In this document: positions 9,573 to 17,376 of the stretch, piece after piece | Numbering within the stretch: position 1 is the stretch's first letter | Layout of the letters: each line of letters opens with the position of its first letter | Assembly: GCA_045531955.1 (NCBI GenBank) | Contig: JAZSFC010000020.1 | Location: 62,001-126,000 of the forward strand | Source of the DNA: SIG299 sp045531955 | GTDB lineage: Bacteria; Bacillota; Clostridia; Lachnospirales; Lachnospiraceae | DNA length: 64,000 bases | Reading direction: 5' to 3' | Made by a program: the position numbers and the translations under genes | Notes under the pieces: model-generated | Databases searched by the model: none | What the model was told of the DNA's origin: nothing | The model's input: only the letters and a program-made list of their open reading frames with translations

Positions 9573-9840
9573 TTTCACATTTTTCGGGATTTGCAGGTAT
9601 CGGATTTTGGCTCCATGACCGCCTACGCAACTATGATTTTTTAACATTTTGCAAGTAGAATTATTCACAGTGACGCGACCGGTCCGGATTCGCCTTCCAT
9701 GGCTCAGCCGGACCTCTTCCCGACATCCTTGTCGTGAAGTCCCTGGTTATATGCAAAATGCTTAAAAATCTATAGTTGCTCCGTCATGGTCCTGTTCGCC
9801 AAAATCCGATGCCACGCAAATCTGCGAAGAATTGTGAAAT
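9570..9840 (+). repeat. Large imperfect inverted repeat between parE and parC
   Basis: The left arm starts at the parE stop codon (ATTTCACA...) and runs to about 9665. The right arm runs from about 9732 to 9839 and is its imperfect reverse complement. Shared blocks include ATCGGATTTTGGC, GCAACTAT, CATTTTGCA and ATTTCACA. The centre carries its own stem, GGTCCGG (9679-9685) with CCGGACC (9706-9712). As RNA this would fold into one long bulged hairpin of about 270 nt. There is no U-tract, so it is not a simple terminator. It could be a structured RNA, a MITE-like insertion or an mRNA-processing element. Confidence 0.7.
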
Positions 9841-9882
9841 TTACAGTGTCTAACGTCCCATATAAAGTTTTCGGAGAACAAG

Positions 9883-10297
9883 ATGAATGTTATCGACCAT
9901 TACGACCAACTGATTGAAGAGAATAACGACCCGTTTCGTGATTCACCCATTTTGCAAGAATACATGAGTAAGTGGGATGGGCAAATATTTTTAGATTCCA
10001 TGTGCCTTTCACCTGAAAAAAAGTTCTGGAAATAGGAATAGGTACCGGCCGAATTGCTGCAAAAGTAGCTCCTTATTGTTTAAAACTGACAGGAATAGAT
10101 ATTTCACCAAAAACAATAGAAAGAGCCAAGGAAAACCTTTCACATTTTGGAATGATTCTATCGATATGGGAACCCGAAAAATAATCATATATCCAGATAA
10201 ACTTGATACCATAATTACTTTAATCAGTTTATCAACCATGAAAATAGTAACTCAGTACGAAACCGAATTTGCGCACATAATTGTATGTTCAAAATAG
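9883..10297 (+). pseudogene. Remnant of a class I SAM-dependent methyltransferase
   Basis: The frame from ATG 9883 (GGAG upstream) reads MNVIDHYDQLIEENNDPFRD and then stops at a TAG near 10033. Shifting the frame restores the SAM-binding motif I, KVLEIGIGTGRIAAKVAP, followed by LTGIDISPKTIERA. After a probable internal deletion near 10150, a third frame gives a C-terminal-like tail with MKIVTQYETEFAHIIVC. At least one frameshift and a large deletion make it non-functional. It lies between the inverted repeat and parC. Substrate unknown. Confidence 0.75.
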
Positions 10298-10329
10298 AAA
10301 CTTAAACCTTGCCTTAAAGGAGAACCATA

Positions 10330-12576
10330 ATGAAAACTACAGTAACAGAAAACCTGATTCAGCTGGATTTTGCAGAGGAGATGAAAACCTCCTTCCGTGA
10401 CTATGCGGTCAGCGTTATCGTAGACCGTGCCCTGCCGGATGTAAGAGACGGTTTAAAGCCGGTTCAGCGAAGAATCTTATATGCCATGACCGAGCTCGGT
10501 CTGGACCCGAAAAAGCCGCACAGAAAGAGCGCCCGTATTGTCGGTGATACCATGGGTAAATACCACCCTCACGGTGACTCTTCCATTTATGATGCCCTGG
10601 TGCACATGTCCGAGGACTTTTCCCTTTCCATTCCGCTCATTGATGGTCACGGAAACTTCGGTTCCTTAGACGGTGACCCGGCTGCTGCCATGCGATACAC
10701 CGAGGCAAGACTTTCCGAAGGTGCCATGACCATGCTGGACCATTTGGAAAAAGGTTTGGTTGACTTTATACCAAACTTTGATAACAGTGAAAAAGAGCCG
10801 ACCGTTCTTCCGGCCATGCTTCCAAACCTGCTTATCAACGGTACCACCGGTATTGCGGTAGGTATGGTAACCAATATTCCGCCGCATAATCCGGGAGAAG
10901 TCATCGACGGCGCCATTGCCTTTATTGATAACCCTGATATTTCCTTGGAAGAACTGATGACCTATATTCCGGGACCTGACTTTCCGACCGGCGGCATGAT
11001 TACCAATGCCGAGGTGCTTCCTGCCCTCTATGCCACCGGCGAAGGAAAACTGAAAGTCCGCGCCAAGGCCCACATTGAAAACGGCGATTACGGCAAGAAA
11101 AACATCGTCATTACCGAAATCCCGTACACCAGTGCAGGTAATAAAACCCGTCTGGTGGAAACTATCGTGGATTTAATGAAGGAAAAGGTCTTTGAAGAAA
11201 TTAACGATGTCAGGGACGAATCCTCCAAGGATGTCCGCATTGTAATTGAAGTAAAGAAGGACCGTGATGCAGACAACCTGCTTAACGGTTTGTATAAGAA
11301 AACCGGTCTGGAGGATACTTACTCCGTCAACATGCTGGCGGTAAAGGATCAGCAGCCGATAGTATTTAACTTAAAATCCATGCTGGCAGAATTCGTGGAA
11401 TTCCAGGAAATTCTCTATACCAAAGAATACCAGCATATGTTAAACAAGGCCAACGACCGTTTGGAAATCGTCGGAGGTTTAATCCGCGCCACCGATATCA
11501 TCGACTTAATCATCGAAATTTTACGTGGCAGTACCTCTGTAAAACAGGCGAAGGGTTGCTTAATGACCGGCGACATTACCGACATTAAGTTCAAATCCGA
11601 GGCTTCCAAAAAACAAGCAACTACTCTGGATTTTACAGAGCGTCAGGCAGATGCTATCCTTGCAATGCCTCTTAGCAAGTTAATCGGTCTGGAACTGATG
11701 AAACTGCATGAAGAAAACGACACTCTCCTTAAAAATATTGAAACCTATAAAAAAGTGCTGGGTTCCGTCAAGGAGCTCCATAAGGTAATCAAGAAGCAGT
11801 TGCAGGAATTCCGTAAAAAGTTTGACCAGCCTCGCCGTACCGAAATCAGCCAGGTTGTTTCCCACAACTATGTGGTAGAAGAAAAGATTGAAGACATTTA
11901 CATACTCATTGATAAATTCGGCTACACCAAATCCTGTGAAGCTTCCATTATTGCAAAGCAGGGCGAAGAAGCCTTAAAAGACTTCCCGAACACCGTCAAG
12001 ATGAAGAATACCGATAAGCTCTGTGTCTTCACTGCCGAAGGTAACATGTATCAGGTTAAAGCTTCCGCTATTCCGAAGGGCAGACCAAAGGACAAGGGCG
12101 TGCTTATCCACACCTTATGCAAGGTAGGTAAGGAAGACATCATTGCTTATATGGGCTTTGAAGACCTGTTTGAATCCCAGCTGCTCTTTGTAACCAAGTC
12201 CGGTTACATTAAGCTGGTATCCGGTATCGAATTTGACACCAACCGCAGTGTGGTTACTACCACCAAGTTAGAAGACGGCGACTTAGTCGTTGGCTTATCC
12301 CAGCTCTCCGCCATGGACGTTCTTTCCTGCACACAAAAGGTTATCCTTTATACCAATGCAGGATTATCTCTCGGATTCCCACTGGAGGAAGTTCCGGAAC
12401 TTAAGAAAGTCAGCCGTGGTGTTAAGGCCATTTCCCTGGACAAGAACGACTTTGTCGTTTACGCTACCAGCGTCGGCCCGTATGATGAATTCTTTACTTA
12501 CCGCGGAAAAGAATATTCCGCAAAGAAAGTAAGAAACAGAAAACGCGGTGCTAAGGGTCAGAAGGCGACGTTGTAA
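10330..12576 (+). CDS. parC: DNA topoisomerase IV subunit A
   Basis: 748 residues behind AAAGGAG. The N-terminal breakage-reunion domain has DGLKPVQRRIL, the quinolone-region motif HPHGDSSIYDALV and the catalytic tyrosine Y123 in AAMRYTEARLS. This is the nucleophile that cuts DNA and forms the covalent intermediate. The C-terminal domain is shorter than that of GyrA, which is usually 800 residues or more. A full GyrA box is absent; the chain ends with NRKRGAKGQKATL, a degenerate box-like tail. It acts with the ParE encoded upstream in chromosome decatenation. Because of the 757-bp insert, it may depend on read-through from the parE promoter or on a weak promoter I could not identify. Confidence 0.88.
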   Translation: MKTTVTENLIQLDFAEEMKTSFRDYAVSVIVDRALPDVRDGLKPVQRRILYAMTELGLDPKKPHRKSARIVGDTMGKYHPHGDSSIYDALVHMSEDFSLSIPLIDGHGNFGSLDGDPAAAMRYTEARLSEGAMTMLDHLEKGLVDFIPNFDNSEKEPTVLPAMLPNLLINGTTGIAVGMVTNIPPHNPGEVIDGAIAFIDNPDISLEELMTYIPGPDFPTGGMITNAEVLPALYATGEGKLKVRAKAHIENGDYGKKNIVITEIPYTSAGNKTRLVETIVDLMKEKVFEEINDVRDESSKDVRIVIEVKKDRDADNLLNGLYKKTGLEDTYSVNMLAVKDQQPIVFNLKSMLAEFVEFQEILYTKEYQHMLNKANDRLEIVGGLIRATDIIDLIIEILRGSTSVKQAKGCLMTGDITDIKFKSEASKKQATTLDFTERQADAILAMPLSKLIGLELMKLHEENDTLLKNIETYKKVLGSVKELHKVIKKQLQEFRKKFDQPRRTEISQVVSHNYVVEEKIEDIYILIDKFGYTKSCEASIIAKQGEEALKDFPNTVKMKNTDKLCVFTAEGNMYQVKASAIPKGRPKDKGVLIHTLCKVGKEDIIAYMGFEDLFESQLLFVTKSGYIKLVSGIEFDTNRSVVTTTKLEDGDLVVGLSQLSAMDVLSCTQKVILYTNAGLSLGFPLEEVPELKKVSRGVKAISLDKNDFVVYATSVGPYDEFFTYRGKEYSAKKVRNRKRGAKGQKATL

Positions 12577-12604
12577 AGCCACCACATTACAGATTGCAAT
12601 ACAC

Positions 12605-12660
12605 AAGCGGATGCTTTGATTGTCCAATTACGATTGGATAATCAAAGCATCCGCTTTTTA
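12605..12660. terminator. Bidirectional terminator between parC and the PQ-loop gene
   Basis: A 24-bp stem with one mismatch (12605-12628 with 12633-12656) closes on a TACG loop and is followed by TTTTTA on the plus strand. It separates two convergent genes. Confidence 0.88.
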
Positions 12661-12677
12661 CATACTGTTAAACTACT

Positions 12678-12980
12678 TTATAACAATTCCGTTTGCACTA
12701 TCTCACAAATTTTCCCTGCATCCAGCCGCTTGTTTCTGAAATACACCATCAGATTCAGTGTTACCACCACCAGATTGATAAAGTATACCACCAGTACATA
12801 GTTGGTCTGATTCACCAAAAGCTTGGCACTAATTCCGGCCACATAACCGAAAATAATCAGCAAAATAAAGGGCAGGCTCATATTCTTTGCGGAACGGGCC
12901 TTATATGCCTTCATGGTGTTGATTGGCCAGGAAAGACCAAAACAGATTAACATGGTTGCTTCTAACATCGAACTCATCAT
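12678..12980 (-). CDS. Small PQ-loop/SemiSWEET-like membrane protein
   Basis: About 100 residues, with three hydrophobic segments (roughly 8-28, 36-56, 64-86) and the pattern SWPINTMKAYKARSAKNMS. This resembles the P-x-K-S-x-x-MS signature of the PQ-loop/MtN3 superfamily. SemiSWEETs of this size dimerise to move sugars or other small solutes across the membrane. The ribosome-binding site GGAGG lies 5 bases before the ATG at 12980 and 8 before one at 12977; an upstream TTG at 12992 overlaps the site and is unlikely. It is 21 bp downstream of the SGNH-like gene and probably shares its transcript. Substrate unknown. Confidence 0.6.
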   Translation of the reverse strand: MMSSMLEATMLICFGLSWPINTMKAYKARSAKNMSLPFILLIIFGYVAGISAKLLVNQTNYVLVVYFINLVVVTLNLMVYFRNKRLDAGKICEIVQTELL

Positions 12981-13001
12981 TTCATCCTCCAAATTCTAAG
13001 T

Positions 13002-13565
13002 CTATTGCATCATCAAATCAAACACTGCTCTTGTGGCAATATCAGAATAACCAAGATTGCTGTCATACAGAGCAAGCTTTACTGCGCCCAGGAAAGTTGG
13101 AAGGAACTCTTCCTCCGTAGAAACAGCCGGAATCCGATAAAAGGTGCAGCCAAATTCCTTAGCCAGTTTTTTCAACTCCTCATTAAAGCAGTCGCAGACC
13201 TCTCCCCTGCCCGGCACCGTAGTTACCACCAGCTGACAATGAGGAAGGCTTACATGAATTTTATACAAAATCCAGCGATACTGCTCTATCATTTGTGCAA
13301 CGTCATCAGAAACCAGCAAATCTTCTTCCCCCAGATTGATGATCACCCGAGATGGAGAAAGTTCCATCACACACTGTTCCAACACCGTCTCCGCCTCCTT
13401 AAGACGCAGACCGGCTATGCTGCGATTATAAATATTTTGGGAAGTATGAAACCCTTGTAATAATTCATTGACCGGTTGCTCCGCCAGAGAGGTAGACCCC
13501 CACAGAACAATTCCATTTCCCTTCGCCAGTTTATTCAAAAATGTATACTGCTTTTTCGCTTTCAT
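13002..13565 (-). CDS. SGNH/GDSL-like protein with degenerate motifs
   Basis: 187 residues, no signal peptide, start behind AAGGAG. The layout resembles SGNH hydrolases: an early strand and nucleophile-elbow-like IVLWGSTSL (S24), a middle VIINLGEEDLL in place of the usual NxGxND block, and VVTTVPGR. The final DxxH catalytic pair is not visible; the corresponding area reads YDSNLGYSD. I infer a fold relative of acyl-esterases that may be inactive or may use altered residues. It is divergent from a LysR gene, which often means that regulator controls it. Function unknown. Confidence 0.5.
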   Translation of the reverse strand: MKAKKQYTFLNKLAKGNGIVLWGSTSLAEQPVNELLQGFHTSQNIYNRSIAGLRLKEAETVLEQCVMELSPSRVIINLGEEDLLVSDDVAQMIEQYRWILYKIHVSLPHCQLVVTTVPGRGEVCDCFNEELKKLAKEFGCTFYRIPAVSTEEEFLPTFLGAVKLALYDSNLGYSDIATRAVFDLMMQ

Positions 13566-13634
13566 CTCGATTTTCTCCTTAAACTATCTGTTTTTTGGTA
13601 CTCGAGTGGCCTCCTCTTGCCCTGTATTATATGC

Positions 13635-13663
13635 TTGACAAAAGAAAAAGTCTAATATATCAT
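13635..13663 (+). promoter_or_regulatory. Promoter of the LysR gene in a divergent intergenic region
   Basis: TTGACA (13635-13640), 17-bp spacer, TATCAT (13658-13663) on the plus strand. A minus-strand TATAAT at 13626-13631 may serve the divergent SGNH-like gene. The close, back-to-back arrangement suits LysR autoregulation and co-control, but I see no clear T-N11-A dyad that I would defend. Confidence 0.55.
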
Positions 13664-13803
13664 TTAATTAGTTTCAATAGGTTTCATCCTATGTTTTTTT
13701 CATTACAGAATAAAAATCATAGAACTTAGTTTAAATTATATAGTAAAAAAGCTATTATTTTTATGAAATCAAATGAATTTATCAAGAAAGGAGTGTCAAC
13801 ATT

Positions 13804-14679
13804 TTGGAAATTACACAATTAAAATATTTTTACGCCCTGGCCCAGAATCAGCACGTTACCCGCACTGCCGAGCAGTTAAATATCGCCCAGCCCTCCTTAA
13901 CCCAGAGCATTCGCCGACTGGAAAAAGAACTGAATGTCAAACTCTTTAAAACAAATGGGAGAAATATTGTTCTGACAGAATGCGGAAAATATCTGCAAAG
14001 AAAAATAGAACCTTTGTTAAAAACACTAAACGAAATCCCGGAAGAAATTCAGACCCTTACCGGCGACCGCAAAAAAATGTTGAAAATCAACGTACTGGCA
14101 GCATCCACCCTTATTACTGACACCATCATCCGCTATCAGAAGGAGCATCCGGAAGTACGGTTTCAAATTGTGCAAAATGTAGAAACCGAAGGTGCCGACA
14201 TCACCATTTTTACCAGGGAATTTTTCCAACAGCCCCTGGTCTCCAAAGATAGCTTCTATATTTTCTCCGAGGAAATTTTTCTGGCGGTGCCAAAGACTTC
14301 GGAATATGCCCAAAGAGAAACCATTACGCTAAATGAAATGGCTGGTAAAAGCTTTATTTCCCTGGCCGGCACTAAGGGCCTGCGTTCCATTTGTGACCGC
14401 TTCTGTCTGCATGCCGGCTTTAAGCCAAATGTAGTTTTCGAAAGCGACAATGCTTCAGCAGTAAAAAACCTGATTGGTGCCAGCATCGGTGTAGGTTTCT
14501 GGCCGGAGCATACCTGGGAGACACACGAAGGCAGCGGCATGACACTGCTGCCAATTTCCGAACCGAAATGCCAGCGGGATATTATTGTGCAGCTGCATCA
14601 CGATTCTGAAAGCCACGAGGAGGCCTTCCGGTATTATAAATATCTGGTGGAGTTCTTTGAAGAGCTTAAGAAAGCATAA
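13804..14679 (+). CDS. LysR-family transcriptional regulator
   Basis: 291 residues with a TTG start 10 bases after AAAGGAG. Residues 1-60 form the winged helix-turn-helix (ITQLKYFYALAQNQHVTRTAEQLNIAQPSL...IRRLEKELNVKLF), and residues 90-290 form the periplasmic-binding-like effector domain. The family binds promoters as tetramers and responds to a small metabolite. Divergent neighbours are the SGNH-like and PQ-loop genes; the convergent neighbour is an anion permease. Any of these could be targets. The effector cannot be predicted. Confidence 0.9.
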   Translation: MEITQLKYFYALAQNQHVTRTAEQLNIAQPSLTQSIRRLEKELNVKLFKTNGRNIVLTECGKYLQRKIEPLLKTLNEIPEEIQTLTGDRKKMLKINVLAASTLITDTIIRYQKEHPEVRFQIVQNVETEGADITIFTREFFQQPLVSKDSFYIFSEEIFLAVPKTSEYAQRETITLNEMAGKSFISLAGTKGLRSICDRFCLHAGFKPNVVFESDNASAVKNLIGASIGVGFWPEHTWETHEGSGMTLLPISEPKCQRDIIVQLHHDSESHEEAFRYYKYLVEFFEELKKA

Positions 14680-14681
14680 AA

Positions 14682-14718
14682 AAACGGAGTACACTGCAAA
14701 ATCGCAGGTACTCCGTTT
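14682..14718. terminator. Bidirectional terminator between lysR and the permease
   Basis: Arms AAACGGAGTAC (14682-14692) and GTACTCCGTTT (14708-14718), with an inner CTGC/GCAG pair. The stem is flanked by A-rich and T-rich runs, so it can end both convergent transcripts. Confidence 0.85.
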
Positions 14719-14729
14719 CATTTATCACT

Positions 14730-15836
14730 TTATATATTACTCTGCGTCAAATACAATACCACTAAAAACAGTACATTCAATCCCGTAAACAGAGCCACAT
14801 ACTTACCTAAGTTCTCCGGCTGACGCTTCTTAAACTCAGTTAACGTAATTAAACTTGCCAGAGAAGCAATCGGAGTACCAAGGCCCCCGATATTCACTGC
14901 AGGAAGCAGGCTTGCATAATCCATGGTAAAGTGGGATAACAGCACAGCACTAGGCACGTTACTGATACACTGACAGGACAAAATACCAAACAGTAAGGTA
15001 TTCTTCGGAAGCAGTGTGGAAAACAATTCATTGACTGCCGGGATTCTTGCTGCATTTCCGCTAAATACAAAGAACACACAGAAGGTTAACAGTAACGGAT
15101 AGTTAACTTCCTTCAAGGCTGCCTTATCTAAAAATAACAGCGCCAACACTACAACTGCAGTTCCGAGAGCATACGGAACTACACGGAACACAATTAAAAT
15201 ACTGAAAATAAATAAGGCGGAATAAATAAAGGTTCTCTGCTTATCCAGCACATAACCCTCATCTCTTTTTAAAGTCAGAGGTGTCTTTTTTACAAATAAG
15301 CAAATAGCAAGAATCAACAGGGTTGCCATAAAAAAGCTTGGAAACATAATCTGCATAAACTCCACAGTTCCAATCTGATAGTGGGCATACAAATATAAAT
15401 TCTGTGGATTACCAAACGGGGTCAGCATGCCGCCAAGATTTGCTGCAATATTCTGCATAATGAAGGTGAATGCCATTACCTGTTTGTTGTCGGTTTTATG
15501 TAACACAAAATATCCCAACGGAAGGAATGTAAGAAGGGCCATATCGTTGGCTAATACCATGGAACCGACAAAAGTAATAAACACCAATGCAATTACCGCA
15601 CTCCGAAGATTAGCCAATTTTAAAATTATACTCTTGCTCAAAATTTCAAATACATGAATGTGACCAAATGCACTCACTACCGCCAATGTACAAAACAAGG
15701 TGGCCAGTGTCTGTAAATTGAAATAGTCCAAGTATTGTCCGTCTACCGGAACAAATACACATGTTACCAACATGGCTACAATTGCCACACACAGCACCGG
15801 CTGATCTTTTACCACTCTTACGACCTGTTGTCTCAT
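14730..15836 (-). CDS. SLC13/ArsB-type anion permease
   Basis: 368 residues from the ATG at 15836, which has GGAGATTGGAG before it; the longer frame upstream runs through a terminator and is not coding. About ten hydrophobic segments are present. The half-repeats include MVLANDMALLTFLPLG, LGGMLTPFGNPQNLYLYA and SNVPSAVLLSHF plus GGLGTPIASLAS. These paired re-entrant-loop motifs are typical of the ion-transporter superfamily containing SLC13, ArsB and NhaD. It likely moves an inorganic or dicarboxylate anion at the cytoplasmic membrane, coupled to an ion. No arsenic genes are nearby, so an arsenite role is not favoured. Confidence 0.75.
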   Translation of the reverse strand: MRQQVVRVVKDQPVLCVAIVAMLVTCVFVPVDGQYLDYFNLQTLATLFCTLAVVSAFGHIHVFEILSKSIILKLANLRSAVIALVFITFVGSMVLANDMALLTFLPLGYFVLHKTDNKQVMAFTFIMQNIAANLGGMLTPFGNPQNLYLYAHYQIGTVEFMQIMFPSFFMATLLILAICLFVKKTPLTLKRDEGYVLDKQRTFIYSALFIFSILIVFRVVPYALGTAVVVLALLFLDKAALKEVNYPLLLTFCVFFVFSGNAARIPAVNELFSTLLPKNTLLFGILSCQCISNVPSAVLLSHFTMDYASLLPAVNIGGLGTPIASLASLITLTEFKKRQPENLGKYVALFTGLNVLFLVVLYLTQSNI

Positions 15837-15904
15837 TTTCTCCAATCTCCCTATCGGTATGACATAACAAATTATTCTCAATATATGCGGTTTATTCTCT
15901 CCCT

Positions 15905-15955
15905 TGCATATAAAAACACCCGCAACGGTGCAAATTGTACCACTGCGGGCGTTTC
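15905..15955 (-). terminator. Terminator of the ABC transporter operon
   Basis: On the minus strand, AAACGCCCGCAGTGGTAC pairs imperfectly with the complementary run ending TTGCGGGTGTTT and is followed by TTTTAT. It lies just past the last ABC permease gene and upstream of the anion permease start. Confidence 0.75.
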
Positions 15956-16026
15956 TCGTCAATTCGTTATTTTACTAATTTTTCATCAATATTCCACCGG
16001 ATTTTATGCATTTTTCCAAAGAAAAA

Positions 16027-17376
16027 TCAGTTTTTGTTTTTCAAGATACCAACCACATTCTTTAACGTCACTTTTTCGCCGGTATACAGAACCAAACCTT
16101 TATAAATTCTTCCGGATAACATAATTACCAGTAAAGAGAATACCAGCAAAATTCCGGTAGATAAAATTCCCTGTCCGATACCAATGGCACCGGTAAGCAG
16201 GTCTACAGGCACACAAAATGGAATGGTGAACGGAATGTTTCTTGCTACCACCAGCAGACTTTCCTTTTCCATTAAAGTACCAAAATAGCACACAATCCAG
16301 CTGATGACAATCGGAAGAGTAAAAATGCTCTGGGTGTTGGCAGCTTCTTCCGGACGACTGACCATACTTCCTGCCATACCGGAAAGCACGCAATAAAACA
16401 GAACACCGCAACAAAAAGTAACAATTGCCAATACTACAGCCACAGGAGAAAATGCGCTTTCACCGATATTGGTACGCATAAACTCTATCACTGCACTTAA
16501 TCCGCTTTCCGTTCCCGGATACATATACTCTGAAACCTTTCCGCCAACAAAAATTCCGATGACTAAAGCCGCCACCCAAATGAAGAACTGCTGCATAGCA
16601 GTTGCTACAATAGCAAATACTTTTCCTGTAAGTAATGCATACGGATGAAGGGACGTAAGCAATGTTTCCACCAGTTTAGATGTCTTTTCTACAGAAACAC
16701 TTTGATTTATGCTCTGGCCATACATAATCAGCAGGAAATAGAGCACCAAACCAAATATCGCTGGTGCAAGGTACTGAATCAGGTACACTACTACATTGGT
16801 TTCTTCTCCTGCATCTGATACACTGATAACCACCTGTTTATTGATTTGCGAAAATTGTAATTCGCTTAAACCACTTTGCAAAAATCTTGCCCGTTCCACT
16901 GCAATTGCCACCAAATCAGCCACATCCTGACCATCACCCAATGCAATTTCTTCTGATGTTGACGGTACAACCGCAGTCACCTCAATATTGTTTTCTATCC
17001 TCTCAATTACAACACCAACAGCCAAACCGGATTCTTCCCTGGCCGCTTCTGCCTGCAGTTCTTCCTTTGTCATATTGCTTACCTGAACCAGATTAAGACC
17101 TGCAAAATACTCCTCAGACAGCTGTGGAATCCATTCTTCAAACTGCAGTGTCCCCATCTCTGCTAAATCCAGCACATATGCAATTTCTACCGGACAAAGT
17201 TCTGCTTCAGATGTTTCCTCTTTTTCTTCCGGCTGCGCAGCAATCAAACTGATAATTACCGCCGCCGCGATAATTACAATTGCCACTAATGCCGTTACAA
17301 AAATATAGCCCTTGGAGCCTGCGTTTTGCTTATAATTAAAGGAAAATACGTTTTTCCAGCCTTTAAATTTATTCAT
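16027..17376 (-). CDS. ABC-2 type transporter permease (second subunit)
   Basis: 449 residues. One N-terminal transmembrane helix (about 28-48) is followed by an extracytoplasmic domain (about 55-195), then six or so C-terminal helices. This is the NatB/YhaP-type ABC-2 permease layout. It has the family segment VSVEKTSKLVETLLTSLHPYALLTGK, the cytoplasmic coupling region. The start overlaps the previous stop by one base (TAATG), showing translational coupling. It probably forms a heterodimer with the preceding permease and uses the ATPase two genes upstream to export a substrate, perhaps an antimicrobial compound, ion or lipid. The last gene before the operon terminator. Confidence 0.85.
   Translation of the reverse strand: MNKFKGWKNVFSFNYKQNAGSKGYIFVTALVAIVIIAAAVIISLIAAQPEEKEETSEAELCPVEIAYVLDLAEMGTLQFEEWIPQLSEEYFAGLNLVQVSNMTKEELQAEAAREESGLAVGVVIERIENNIEVTAVVPSTSEEIALGDGQDVADLVAIAVERARFLQSGLSELQFSQINKQVVISVSDAGEETNVVVYLIQYLAPAIFGLVLYFLLIMYGQSINQSVSVEKTSKLVETLLTSLHPYALLTGKVFAIVATAMQQFFIWVAALVIGIFVGGKVSEYMYPGTESGLSAVIEFMRTNIGESAFSPVAVVLAIVTFCCGVLFYCVLSGMAGSMVSRPEEAANTQSIFTLPIVISWIVCYFGTLMEKESLLVVARNIPFTIPFCVPVDLLTGAIGIGQGILSTGILLVFSLLVIMLSGRIYKGLVLYTGEKVTLKNVVGILKNKN

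Noticed and set aside
9570..9840. Inverted repeat as an ordinary intrinsic terminator of parE
   Set aside because: The arms are too long and bulged, and there is no U-tract at the right end.
10076..10297. Open frame of 73 codons before parC taken as a gene
   Set aside because: No ribosome-binding site; its end matches a methyltransferase tail in a frame broken from motif I, so it is part of the pseudogene.
7623..12576. Pair annotated as gyrB-gyrA
   Set aside because: The A subunit is short and lacks a full GyrA box, and no dnaA/recF genes are near; topoisomerase IV fits better, although the B subunit alone does not decide it.
14730..15836. Permease as an arsenite efflux pump (ArsB)
   Set aside because: Only superfamily-level motifs are shared and there is no ArsR or ArsC neighbour.
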